Assembly: GCA_023639215.1 (NCBI GenBank) | Contig: CP097899.1 | Span: 3,096,001-3,160,000 of the forward strand | From: Candidatus Pristimantibacillus lignocellulolyticus | GTDB lineage: Bacteria > Bacillota > Bacilli > Paenibacillales > Paenibacillaceae | Length of the DNA: 64,000 nucleotides | Reading direction: 5' to 3' | Part shown: in pieces, positions 26,550-35,118 of the stretch | Position numbering within the stretch: the first letter of the stretch is position 1 | How the letters are laid out: each line of letters opens with the position of its first letter | Notes under the pieces: generated by a model | Told to the model about the DNA's origin: nothing | The model's input: the letters and a program-made list of their open reading frames with translations, nothing else | Database searches by the model: none | Translations under genes and position numbers: made by a program

Positions 26550-28910
26550 TTGAACGCCAAAATTTTGACAACACTTGAGTATTCAAAAATTATTAATAAA
26601 TTGAAGGAGCATGCTGCGACTTCTATTGGTAAAGAAATGGTTGAACAAATAGAACCATCTACTGATATAGAAATTGTTAAAGATTTACTCCAATTAACAG
26701 ATGAAGCATTTGCTGCAGACCGTTTGAAAGGTTCTGCTCCATTTGGTGGTATTTTTAATATAAGCGCATCACTACATCGAGCTAGAATTAGCGGTACTTT
26801 GAACGCTGCGGAACTCATTGAGATTGCTTCAACTTCACGAGGAAGTCGTCGTGTAAAGAGGCATATTTCAACTGTTAATGAAGAATATTCAGTTCCTTCT
26901 TTAATGAACATCACGGAATTAATAAGTGAACATCGTGAGCTTGAAGAAGCAATTTGGACATGTATTAATGAACAAGGTGAAGTTCTTGATCAAGCTAGTT
27001 CTGAATTAGCAACTGCTCGGCGTGAAATTCGTCTAGGTGAAAGTAGAATTAGAGAAAAATTAGAAAATATGATTCGGTCTTCTTCCGTGCAGAAAATGTT
27101 GCAGGAAGCAATTATTACTTTGCGTAATGATCGTTTTGTTATTCCTGTAAAATCTGAATATCGTTCTAGTTTTGGTGGAATTGTGCATGATCAATCAGGA
27201 TCGGGTGCAACTTTGTTTATTGAACCTGAAGTGATTGTAACGTTGAATAATAAACTTCGTGAGATGCGAGTACAAGAAATTAGAGAGATAGAGAAAATAC
27301 TACAAAAACTTACCGCTCAAGTGGCGGACTGTGTAGAAGATTTTCTATATGATCAACAACTTATAGCTAAGCTTGATTTCACATTTGCGAAAGCAAGATA
27401 TGCACATATATTGAAAGCTATTCGTCCCCGCATGAATGATCGTGGATATATTAAGCTTAAAAAGGGTCGCCATCCATTAATCGATCCTCGTCAAGTTGTA
27501 CCTTTGGAAGTTGAGCTTGGTAATAACTACCATTCTATTATTGTGACAGGACCTAATACTGGTGGTAAAACCGTCGCGTTAAAAACTGTTGGTCTTCTAA
27601 GTTTGATGGCAATGTCAGGATTGTTTGTACCTGCGGAAGATGGAAGTCAACTTTGCGTATTTGATGCCATTTTTGCTGATATCGGTGATGAGCAAAGTAT
27701 TGAACAAAGTTTGAGTACATTCTCTAGTCACATGACAAACATTATTCGGATCTTGCAAGAAATGACGTCCAAAAGCTTAGTATTACTAGATGAGCTTGGA
27801 GCGGGTACTGATCCGGCTGAAGGTTCAGCATTGGCAATAGCGATACTAGAACATATTCATGCTAAGGAATGTAGAGTAATTGCAACAACACATTACTCTG
27901 AACTGAAAGCTTACGCATTTAACAGAAAAGGTGTCATTAATGCAAGTATGGAATTCGATATTGCTACTTTAAGCCCTACATATCGTCTACTTGTAGGAGT
28001 TCCAGGTCGAAGTAATGCATTTGCAATTGCAGAACGATTAGGCTTGTCTTCGGCTATTATTGATGTGGCTAAAGGTGAAGTTAGCGATGAAGATATGAAA
28101 GTTGAAAATATGATTGCTTCATTGGAAGAAAATCGACTATCAGCTGAATCTGATCGTGATACTGCGCAAAAGTTGCGACTTGAGATGGAGCAGTTACGTA
28201 TAAAACATGAGCAGGATAAATTGAAGTTTGAAGAACAGAAAGAAAACTTACTTGCAAAAGCGCAAATCGAAGCGAACGCTGCAATCGTGAAAGCTCGCAA
28301 AGAGGCTGAATTAATTATTTCTGATCTTCGTAAATTAGCGATGGAAGAAGGGGCGTCAATTAAGGAGCATAAGCTTATTGAAGCTCGCCGCCGTTTAGAT
28401 CAAGCAGAACCAGAAATAAAAGTTAAGAAAAAGCCAGCGCGTGATGGCAAGAAACAAAAAATTCATGCTGGCGATGAAGTTAAAGTTTATAGTCTTAATT
28501 CTAAAGGGCATGTAGTTGAAATACATGGTCAAGAAGCTACTGTTCAACTTGGAATTATGAAGATGAAGGTTAAATTAGATGATCTGGAATTGTTACAGTC
28601 TCAATCTAATACGCCAGCTCAACCGCAAAAACAAGTAGCTACGCTAAAAAGAACAAAAGAGGATTCTGTTCGTATGGAGCTTGATTTGCGAGGTGAGTCT
28701 TTAGAGGAAGCTATTTTTGAAGTGGACAGATTCTTAGATGAATCTTTCCTTGCAGGTATGGGTCAAGTTTATATTATTCATGGAAAAGGCACTGGAGTGC
28801 TTCGTTCCGGAATTCAAGAATATTTACGCCGTCATAGCCATGTTAAAGCATATCGTAATGGGAATTATGGGGAAGGTGGCATCGGAGTCACCGTAGCAGA
28901 ACTCAAGTAG
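26550..28910 (+). CDS. mutS2: Endonuclease MutS2
   Basis: This 786-residue homologue of mismatch protein MutS suppresses homologous recombination and acts in rescue of collided ribosomes in Bacillus. It has a MutS core and clamp, an ATPase with Walker A TGPNTGGKT (about 334-342) and Walker B LVLLDELGAGTDPAEG (about 410), a long coiled-coil stretch (about 515-630) and a C-terminal Smr nuclease domain (about 709-786) with LDLRGE and HGKGTG. The TTG start at 26550 follows AGGGAG by eight bases; the GTG at 26541 overlaps that site. The cvpA and polX genes that separate zapA from mutS2 in Bacillus are absent here. A family A repeat starts two bases after the stop. Confidence 0.95.
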   Translation: MNAKILTTLEYSKIINKLKEHAATSIGKEMVEQIEPSTDIEIVKDLLQLTDEAFAADRLKGSAPFGGIFNISASLHRARISGTLNAAELIEIASTSRGSRRVKRHISTVNEEYSVPSLMNITELISEHRELEEAIWTCINEQGEVLDQASSELATARREIRLGESRIREKLENMIRSSSVQKMLQEAIITLRNDRFVIPVKSEYRSSFGGIVHDQSGSGATLFIEPEVIVTLNNKLREMRVQEIREIEKILQKLTAQVADCVEDFLYDQQLIAKLDFTFAKARYAHILKAIRPRMNDRGYIKLKKGRHPLIDPRQVVPLEVELGNNYHSIIVTGPNTGGKTVALKTVGLLSLMAMSGLFVPAEDGSQLCVFDAIFADIGDEQSIEQSLSTFSSHMTNIIRILQEMTSKSLVLLDELGAGTDPAEGSALAIAILEHIHAKECRVIATTHYSELKAYAFNRKGVINASMEFDIATLSPTYRLLVGVPGRSNAFAIAERLGLSSAIIDVAKGEVSDEDMKVENMIASLEENRLSAESDRDTAQKLRLEMEQLRIKHEQDKLKFEEQKENLLAKAQIEANAAIVKARKEAELIISDLRKLAMEEGASIKEHKLIEARRRLDQAEPEIKVKKKPARDGKKQKIHAGDEVKVYSLNSKGHVVEIHGQEATVQLGIMKMKVKLDDLELLQSQSNTPAQPQKQVATLKRTKEDSVRMELDLRGESLEEAIFEVDRFLDESFLAGMGQVYIIHGKGTGVLRSGIQEYLRRHSHVKAYRNGNYGEGGIGVTVAELK

Positions 28911-28911
28911 A

Positions 28912-29108
28912 GGTAGTTCAAATCTCTCACTTGTGATTACGATGTTCAGCTAAGTTGATAATTCGACATCGAAGATGCCATTCATCGGAAGCCTGCGTGT
29001 GCTCGTGTACCAATAACGTACACTGTGCTACTCGTTTCCTAGCTTCATGTCATCTTCTTGGTACTGACAAGCAAGCGATTTGAACCTCTATTGGAAGTTA
29101 GTTCACAA
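28912..29108 (+). repeat. Family A palindromic repeat after mutS2
   Basis: It starts with GAGGTAGTTCAAATC, overlapping the region just after the mutS2 stop, and ends with GATTTGAACCTCTATTGGAA, so the ends are complementary. The core GAAGATGCCATTCATCGG, apex TACCAATAACGTAC and TGTCATCTTCTTGG are present. No poly-T terminator follows mutS2. Confidence 0.87.
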
Positions 29109-29150
29109 AAATTATGTTTATGCTCTGAACGTTTTGAATGTGATTTCAGC

Positions 29151-29640
29151 AAGGATCGCTGGCTTTGCCATCTGCTTGATGTTAGGTTCTCAAGGATCGC
29201 TGGCTTTGCCATCTGCTTGATGTTAGGTTCTCAAGGATCGCTGGCTTTGCCATCTGCTTGATGTTAGGTTCTCAAGGATCGCTGGCTTTGCCATCTGCTT
29301 GATGTTAGGTTCTCAAGGATCGCTGGCTTTGCCATCTGCTTGATGTTAGGTTCTCAAGGATCGCTGGCTTTGCCATCTGCTTGATGTTAGGTTCTCAAGG
29401 ATCGCTGGCTTTGCCATCTGCTTGATGTTAGGTTCTCAAGGATCGCTGGCTTTGCCATCTGCTTGATGTTAGGTTCTCAAGGATCGCTGGCTTTGCCATC
29501 TGCTTGATGTTAGGTTCTCAAGGATCGCTGGCTTTGCCATCTGCTTGATGTTAGGTTCTCAAGGATCGCTGACTTTGCCATCTGCTTGATGTTAGGTGCT
29601 CAAGAATTGCTGGCTTTGCCATTTGCTTGATTCTAGTTCG
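29151..29640 (+). repeat. Tandem array of twelve 41-bp units
   Basis: GGCTTTGCC or a one-base variant starts at 29161 and every 41 bases through 29612. Units are almost identical except the first and last two. Each contains GCTGGC-TTT-GCC and TGCTTGATGTTAGGTTCTC. It lies between a family A copy and a DUF350-like gene. The open frames through it have no start signals and are not called. Confidence 0.93.
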
Positions 29641-29675
29641 TTTATTGTAGAATGTTGTAAAGTGAGGAGAATAGG

Positions 29676-30098
29676 ATGAATCCTAAGATTGATTGGTTAT
29701 TAGAAAATGAATATCTAGCCTCAATTGTGTATGTTTCTGTGGCGATACTTACATTGATTGTATTTTTGTCACTGTTTGAGTTAGTAACGAAATATCGTTG
29801 CTGGCATGAAATTAAGCGAGGCAATGTTGCTGTTGCTATGGCAACAGGAGGGAAAATTTTTGGTATTTGTAACATTTTCCGATTTTCTATTTCAATGAAT
29901 AGCTCAATCTATGAGAATTTAATTTGGGGAACCTATGGCTTTATCATTTTGCTTGTCGCTTATTTCCTATTTGAATTTTTGACTCCGGTATTTAGAATAG
30001 ATGAGGAACTCGCTAATGATAATCGTGCGGTTGGATTGATAGCTATGATTATTTCTGTCTCGTTATCCTATGTAATCGGTGCGACTATTCTTATCTAA
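29676..30098 (+). CDS. DUF350-like small membrane protein
   Basis: This 140-residue protein has four hydrophobic segments and the DUF350-like core GNVAVAMATGGKIFGICNIFRFSI. DUF350 proteins are four-helix membrane proteins of unknown role. GAGGAGAATAGG precedes the ATG. It starts a tight cluster with a 26-residue membrane peptide and a zinc-ribbon protein. Confidence 0.75.
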   Translation: MNPKIDWLLENEYLASIVYVSVAILTLIVFLSLFELVTKYRCWHEIKRGNVAVAMATGGKIFGICNIFRFSISMNSSIYENLIWGTYGFIILLVAYFLFEFLTPVFRIDEELANDNRAVGLIAMIISVSLSYVIGATILI

Positions 30099-30112
30099 AG
30101 AAGGTGTTTCTT

Positions 30113-30193
30113 ATGAAAATATTGTCTAGAATATTAGCAATAGTTGCAGTTTTGTTTTTTGTTATTGGTATTATATATGTAGCAAACATGTGA
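30113..30193 (+). CDS. 26-residue single-helix membrane peptide
   Basis: ATG at 30113 opens 26 codons encoding MKILSRILAIVAVLFFVIG followed by IIYVANM, a positively charged N-terminus and one membrane helix. AAGGTG lies eight bases upstream, 14 bases after the DUF350-like stop. It is followed by the zinc-ribbon gene 33 bases later. The Shine-Dalgarno, position and composition support it; there is no recognised family. Confidence 0.55.
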   Translation: MKILSRILAIVAVLFFVIGIIYVANM

Positions 30194-30226
30194 TAACATC
30201 TCATGTATTTAGAAAGGAAGTTAATA

Positions 30227-30724
30227 ATGGAATTACAAACAACATGTCCATGGTGTGAATCAGATATCATTTGGGATAAGGAGATCGGACCAGAAAAACA
30301 TTGCCCACACTGTGAAAACGAACTTAGTGGTTACAGAACATTAGAAGTTGATATAGACGATGAAGAAGATGTTGATGATGAGCGTGCTGATCAAGATGAC
30401 TCAGAATGGGAAGATGATGACCGCGGGATTTTGCGTACAACTCGTGAAATTGCTGCAAACAGTTCCTTGCAAAGTATTCTTAATGAGCAATTTGAGATGC
30501 CAGAATGTATTAATTGTCGTTCATATATGGTGGAAGCGGGTTTACAAGTTGTTGGTGAGAATGGACAATTTGAATCAAAAGTTTCACCAATTAACGGTAT
30601 GCCTTTAGTGAACGAAACTTTTAAAGTAATCTGGTATGTATGTCCTTCTTGTTATCGTACGGATAGCTATCTTGATTTGCGTGATCGTAAGCAATTGCTT
30701 GACGCATTAACGCCAGAAGTTTAG
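30227..30724 (+). CDS. Zinc-ribbon protein with an acidic linker
   Basis: This 165-residue protein has two zinc ribbons. The N-terminal one is CPWCESD with CPHCENE (about 6-29); the C-terminal one is CINC (about 104-107) with CPSC (about 141-144). Between them lies an Asp/Glu-rich segment (about 40-70). No catalytic domain is visible; an adaptor or nucleic-acid/protein-binding role is a guess. AAAGGAAG precedes the ATG. Confidence 0.75.
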   Translation: MELQTTCPWCESDIIWDKEIGPEKHCPHCENELSGYRTLEVDIDDEEDVDDERADQDDSEWEDDDRGILRTTREIAANSSLQSILNEQFEMPECINCRSYMVEAGLQVVGENGQFESKVSPINGMPLVNETFKVIWYVCPSCYRTDSYLDLRDRKQLLDALTPEV

Positions 30725-30821
30725 TAGTTGGAAATATCGTGCTGGTATGTCGTCTTTAGCCTAAGGGTATGTTATCACAGAGCTAATTTAGCTTAATCCT
30801 GTTTCTAGGGGAAGTGATAAG

Positions 30822-32039
30822 ATGGCAAAATTATTAGACAAGCAAGCAATGATATTACTTGCGATTTATGCTTCATTTGGCTTTGCTAATTTATTGTCAG
30901 GCACGTTTGTTCCTGTATATCTATGGAAAGCAAGTCAATCGTACTTTACCGTAGCACTTTATGCATTTGCACAGTACAGTGCGGGAGGGATAACGTTTTA
31001 TCTCGCAGGTAAATGGGTAAAGGAAGGAAATAAATTAAATTGCCTGCGAGCAGGGTGTCTGCTCTCAGGCGTTTTTTATAGTATTGTGCTGTGGGTTAAG
31101 CAAGGGGCGAGCGATATTCCAATAGTACTTGGGCTTATTAGTGGTATGGGCTTAGGACTCTTTTGGATTGCCTATAATGTGGTCTATTTTGAAATTACGG
31201 AACCCAACACACGAGATCGATTTAATGGTTGGCAAGGATTATTAATCGCATTTGCAGGGATTGTTGCTCCGTGGTCTTCAGGAATTATAATTAGTATGTT
31301 ATCAGATTTGAAAGGTTATCAGCTCATATTTACAAGTTCACTAATAATATTTGCTTGTTGTGGCGCATTAAGCTTTTTTATTAAGAGAAGACCAGCTTTA
31401 GGTAAATATGATTGGGCTCATCCAATGAAACAAATGAAAAGTTCAGATACGAGTTGGCGGAGAGCATTTGCTGCTATTGTCGCGCAAGGTGTTCGTGAAG
31501 GAGTATTTCTATTTTTAATTGGATTAGTTGTGTATATTGCGACTAGCGATGAAGCTAAAGTTGGGATGTATAGTTTATTGGCATCGGTTACAGCTTTAAT
31601 AAGCTATTGGATTGTTGGGCGTTATATGAAGCCGAATTGGAGAATTTGGTCGATGTTCATTGGTGTGATATCATTAGCGGCAATCATTGTTCCGTTATTT
31701 GGTGGTATTCAATATCGTTCATTATTATGGTTTGGTATAGGGACAGCGATGATATTTCCTCTGTATATCATACCTATTACTTCTAGGATTTTTGATTTGA
31801 TCGGGGCATCGCAACAATCAGTTGAAAAGCGGGAAGAGTTGATTGTATTTAGAGAGATCGCTTTAACATTAGGTCGAATCATTGGTTTGATTCCTTTCTT
31901 TATCTATTTGCAATGGAATAATACAGAACAAGGTTTGGTATGGATGTTATTAATTGTAGGTTCAATACCGATACTAGGTTGGTTTTGGATGCGGAAATTA
32001 TTCCGTGATGATTACGGAAGAACTAGTGAAAAGGTTTAG
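30822..32039 (+). CDS. Major facilitator superfamily transporter
   Basis: This 405-residue protein has about 12 membrane helices, with a basic central loop (FIKRRPALGKYDWAHPMKQMK, about 190). It resembles the drug/sugar efflux-like MFS proteins common in Paenibacillus; the substrate is unknown. GGGGAAGTG precedes the ATG. There is no partner gene. Confidence 0.8.
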   Translation: MAKLLDKQAMILLAIYASFGFANLLSGTFVPVYLWKASQSYFTVALYAFAQYSAGGITFYLAGKWVKEGNKLNCLRAGCLLSGVFYSIVLWVKQGASDIPIVLGLISGMGLGLFWIAYNVVYFEITEPNTRDRFNGWQGLLIAFAGIVAPWSSGIIISMLSDLKGYQLIFTSSLIIFACCGALSFFIKRRPALGKYDWAHPMKQMKSSDTSWRRAFAAIVAQGVREGVFLFLIGLVVYIATSDEAKVGMYSLLASVTALISYWIVGRYMKPNWRIWSMFIGVISLAAIIVPLFGGIQYRSLLWFGIGTAMIFPLYIIPITSRIFDLIGASQQSVEKREELIVFREIALTLGRIIGLIPFFIYLQWNNTEQGLVWMLLIVGSIPILGWFWMRKLFRDDYGRTSEKV

Positions 32040-32056
32040 AATAGGCTTTTGAAGAT

Positions 32057-32107
32057 ACTTTTCATAACCATGATGAAATCCAAGAACTAATGAAAAGTTT
32101 TAGGAGG
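32057..32107 (+). repeat. Degenerate family C element ending in the cysK Shine-Dalgarno
   Basis: ACTTTTCAT (32057-32065) and ATGAAAAGT (32090-32098) are complementary, and the second arm runs into TTTAGGAGG. The same arrangement (ACTTTTCAT, about 25 bases, ATGAAAAGTT, GTAGGAGG) lies upstream of the adenosyltransferase gene. It is the minimal, single-unit form of the family. Confidence 0.6.
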
Positions 32108-32115
32108 AATTTAAG

Positions 32116-33033
32116 ATGGCCAAAATAGTGAATAGTGTAATGGAATTAATCGGAGATACTCCAGCAGTTGTATTGAATCGAATAGCCGAGGCGGGTAGTG
32201 CAGAGGTCATCGTAAAGCTAGAATACTTTAATCCAAGTGGTAGTGTTAAAGATCGTGCTGCCTATAACTTAATTGCTCAAGCTGAACTTGCAGGAACACT
32301 ACAGCCTGGAGCTACAATTATTGAACCGACCAGTGGAAATACAGGGATTGGTCTTGCGATGAACGCAGCAGCAAAAGGATATCGTATCATACTCGTTATG
32401 CCTGACAATATGACTAAAGAACGGATTGGGATGCTGAAAGCTTATGGAGCCGAAGTTGTGCTAACACCATCTGCTAATCGAATGTCTGGGGCACTTGCAA
32501 AAGCGTTAGATCTACAGAAAAGTATACCGAACTCTTTTATCCCTAATCAATTTGAAAATCAAGCAAATCCCGATATACACCGTAAAACGACGGCTCTAGA
32601 AATTATCGAGCAGACGCAAGGGGAATTAGATGCATTTGTAGCTTCTGCTGGAACAGGAGGTACAATTACTGGAACGAGTGAAGTACTTAAACAAAAATTA
32701 CCACATATTCATATAGCTGTCGTGGAGCCTAAAGGTTCACCTGTTCTGTCAGGAGGTCAACCGGGATCGCATAAGCTGGTTGGAACAAGCCCTGGATTTA
32801 TACCTGCTATTTTGAATACATCAATTTATGATGAGATTATTCAAGTTGCTGATGAAGACGCCATCCATACTATGAAGTTGCTTGCACAGCAAGAGGGTAT
32901 TCTTGTAGGACCATCATCAGGTGCAACCGTATGGGCAGCTATGCAAATTGCACGAAAATTAGGAACCGGTAAACGAGTGTTGTGTATTGCGCCGGATACT
33001 GGTGAGCGTTACCTCAGTATGGATCTATTCTAA
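32116..33033 (+). CDS. cysK: Cysteine synthase (O-acetylserine sulfhydrylase)
   Basis: This PLP enzyme makes cysteine from O-acetylserine and sulfide. The PLP lysine is K45 in NPSGSVKDR; the substrate loop TSGNTG lies at about 74 and the phosphate-binding GTGGT at about 180. At 305 residues it fits CysK/CysM size. Some features (QPGSHKLVGTSPGFIP) suit CysK. TAGGAGG precedes the ATG at the end of a family C element, and a family A repeat starts five bases after the stop. Confidence 0.93.
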   Translation: MAKIVNSVMELIGDTPAVVLNRIAEAGSAEVIVKLEYFNPSGSVKDRAAYNLIAQAELAGTLQPGATIIEPTSGNTGIGLAMNAAAKGYRIILVMPDNMTKERIGMLKAYGAEVVLTPSANRMSGALAKALDLQKSIPNSFIPNQFENQANPDIHRKTTALEIIEQTQGELDAFVASAGTGGTITGTSEVLKQKLPHIHIAVVEPKGSPVLSGGQPGSHKLVGTSPGFIPAILNTSIYDEIIQVADEDAIHTMKLLAQQEGILVGPSSGATVWAAMQIARKLGTGKRVLCIAPDTGERYLSMDLF

Positions 33034-33037
33034 CTTA

Positions 33038-33222
33038 GAGGTAGTTCAAAACATCCACTCGTGATCACGATGTACATGCTAACGTAGCATAGTCGGCATC
33101 GAATATGCCCCCATCGAAAGCCTGTGTGTGCTCGTGTACCAATAACGTACACTTTGCTACTCGTTTCCGTTGTGGGGCATCTTCTTGGTGTTGACTAGCG
33201 AATGTTTTAAACCTTCATTTTA
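33038..33222 (+). repeat. Family A palindromic repeat after cysK
   Basis: Ends GTTCAAAACAT and ATGTTTTAAAC pair. Core GAATATGCCCCCATCG faces TGTGGGGCATCTTC and the apex is TACCAATAACGTAC. It is the first of four head-to-tail elements. Confidence 0.85.
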
Positions 33223-33223
33223 A

Positions 33224-33765
33224 GAGGTAGTTCAAAAGGCGGACTTTGATAACGATGATTGTGCTAATGTAGCTTATTCGACATCGAATATGAAGCGAAC
33301 TTTGGAAGTCCGGTCCGCGTGTACCAATAACCTACACTTGCGTTTCCTCCTCCCTAAAGTAACGCCTCATCTTCTCGATTCTGAAAGTTCGCTTATTGAA
33401 CTTTTATTGGAAGAGGTAGTTCAAAAAGCTGACTTTGATAACGATGATTGTGCTAATGTAGCTTATTCGACATCGAATATGAAGCGAACTTTGGAAGTCC
33501 GGTCCGCGTGTACCAATAACGTACACTTGCGTTTCCTCCTCCCAAAAGTAGCGCCTCATCTTCTCGATTCTGAAAGTTCGCTTATTGAACTTTTATTGGA
33601 AGAGGTAGTTCAAAAGCTGACTTAGATAACGATGATTGTGCTAATGTAGCTTATTCGACATCGAATATGAAGCGAATTTTGGAAGTCCGGCACGCGTGTA
33701 CCAATAACGTACACTTACGTTTCCTCCTCCCTAAAGTAACGCTCGATTTTCTCCAATTTTTAGAT
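33224..33765 (+). repeat. Three tandem copies of a family A variant, 189-bp period
   Basis: GAGGTAGTTCAAAA starts at 33224, 33413 and 33602. The inner arm differs from the main type (CGAATATGAAGCGAACTTTG), but the apex CGTGTACCAATAACGTACAC (CCTACAC in the first) and ending TTGAACTTTTATTGGAA are shared. The third copy is truncated at its 3' end, near 33765. With the preceding element they fill the 800 bases between cysK and the coat genes. Confidence 0.88.
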
Positions 33766-33836
33766 CGTATAGCAGACAGCATATTAGCTCATGCTAAGAT
33801 TGCAGTTATTTGTGATTATGTTAGGAGGATGAACGA

Positions 33837-34055
33837 ATGCAACCAATGTCAAGCAAAGAACTTGAGTATGTGATTGACTCTATCTCGAATGAGGATTTGT
33901 TGTTACGTCAATGTGCTGCAGTTGTTGCAGCTGCAACCCACCCGGCCTTAAAAAGTTGTTGTGAAGCGATGGTGCAAACTCATCAAGATAATTACAACAC
34001 GTTGATGAAATCAATTGAGCAGCATCAGGCAGTAGCACCTATGGGTATGAATTAA
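33837..34055 (+). CDS. Small spore-coat-associated protein
   Basis: This 72-residue, mostly helical protein contains SSKELEYVIDSISNEDLLLRQ and a short Cys-containing segment (KSCCEAM). It sits 40 bases before a CotF-type coat gene and resembles the short partner proteins often found there. TTAGGAGG precedes the ATG. The coat role is inferred from the neighbour. Confidence 0.7.
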   Translation: MQPMSSKELEYVIDSISNEDLLLRQCAAVVAAATHPALKSCCEAMVQTHQDNYNTLMKSIEQHQAVAPMGMN

Positions 34056-34095
34056 TTTTCATTTCAAACATTCATGATGTAACGGAGGGAATTCA

Positions 34096-34455
34096 ATGAC
34101 TACGAATACCAGTCAAAAATGTACGTTAACTGAGGAAGATCTGGCAGGAACAGTACTTGCTGATCTTAAGAGGGTAGTACGTGAATACGCTACTGCAGCA
34201 ACGGAATCAAATTGTCCGACAATTAGACAGATGTTTACTGATCTCCTAAATAAGACACTAACGATGCAGGGTCAACTATACACTGTAATGTCTCAAGTAA
34301 ATATGTATCAAGCGCCTTCAGTCGCTCCTAAAAAGGAATTAGACAAGCAGCTTCGATCATATGCTACTCAACAACAGCAAACACAAAGCTGGCTGCAACA
34401 GAATAACCTAGATAATCAACATCAGACGGCGCCATTGTACACTTCATTGCATTAA
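34096..34455 (+). CDS. CotF-family spore coat protein
   Basis: This 119-residue protein has the CotF core LTEEDLAGTVLADLKRVV, then REYATAATESNCPTIRQMF, which resembles ferritin-like helical coat proteins. The C-terminus is Gln-rich. ACGGAGGG precedes the ATG. It is co-transcribed with the upstream small protein and ends at a terminator. Expression in the mother cell late in sporulation is expected from the family. Confidence 0.85.
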   Translation: MTTNTSQKCTLTEEDLAGTVLADLKRVVREYATAATESNCPTIRQMFTDLLNKTLTMQGQLYTVMSQVNMYQAPSVAPKKELDKQLRSYATQQQQTQSWLQQNNLDNQHQTAPLYTSLH

Positions 34456-34490
34456 TTGCACGAAAATGGCATCATAATACGATTTGCAGT

Positions 34491-34517
34491 AAAAAAGACC
34501 CTAATAGGGTCTTTTTT
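34491..34517 (+). terminator. Terminator after the coat protein genes
   Basis: AAAAAAGACCCT / AGGGTCTTTTTT with a three-base loop. Confidence 0.92.
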
Positions 34518-34603
34518 ATCTTTGCAGAACGTATCTATTCGGTGTAAAATAACGTACATAGCTTTGTTGCTATACACCACAGGAAGTGGGAAGGAGTAAA
34601 GTC

Positions 34604-35104
34604 ATGATAGGAATTAGTGAATTTCAATTAAAAGTGCTTGAGCTTTTGCAAGAGGACGCCAGAATTAAACCGGAATTAATCGCCACCATGCTTGGTGTCG
34701 CCGTAGAGGAAGTTCGTGACGCAGTCGCCACACTTGAACAAAATCATATCATCGTGAAGTATGCTACGATTGTAAATTGGAGTAAAATGCATGACGAGAA
34801 AGTTACGGCTTTAATCGAAGTGCAAATTACACCTGAGCGTGGACGTGGCTTTGATCGTATCGCAGAAACGATATACTTGTATCCTGAAGTTAAGTCGCTG
34901 TATCTTATGTCAGGCGCTTATGATTTACAAGTTGAGATTGAAGGAAATAGTTTGAAGGAAGTTGCTTCCTTCGTTTCTAATAAATTATCTACAATTGAAG
35001 CAGTCTTATCTACTAAAACATACTTTGTACTTAAAAAATATAAACAGGATGGCATTATCTTCGAAGAGCATGAAAGTGATCATCGTATGATGGTATCCCC
35101 ATAA
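34604..35104 (+). CDS. Lrp/AsnC-family regulator, AlaR-like
   Basis: The 166-residue protein has an N-terminal winged helix (FQLKVLELLQEDARIKPELI) and a C-terminal AsnC/RAM ligand domain (about 65-150). It lies 14 bases before an aminotransferase gene, the same order as alaR-alaT (yugG-yugH) in Bacillus subtilis, where the regulator controls alanine transaminase. AAGGAG precedes the ATG at 34604. Confidence 0.85.
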   Translation: MIGISEFQLKVLELLQEDARIKPELIATMLGVAVEEVRDAVATLEQNHIIVKYATIVNWSKMHDEKVTALIEVQITPERGRGFDRIAETIYLYPEVKSLYLMSGAYDLQVEIEGNSLKEVASFVSNKLSTIEAVLSTKTYFVLKKYKQDGIIFEEHESDHRMMVSP

Positions 35105-35118
35105 GAAGGGTGAATGTG

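Noticed and set aside
29058..29261. Protein frame running through family A and the 41-bp array
   Set aside because: 41 is not a multiple of three, so units are read in different frames; no start signal.
33290..33873. Open frames with repeated MKRTLEVRSACTNN-like peptides
   Set aside because: They are translations of the family A variant and are interrupted at unit junctions; no Shine-Dalgarno.
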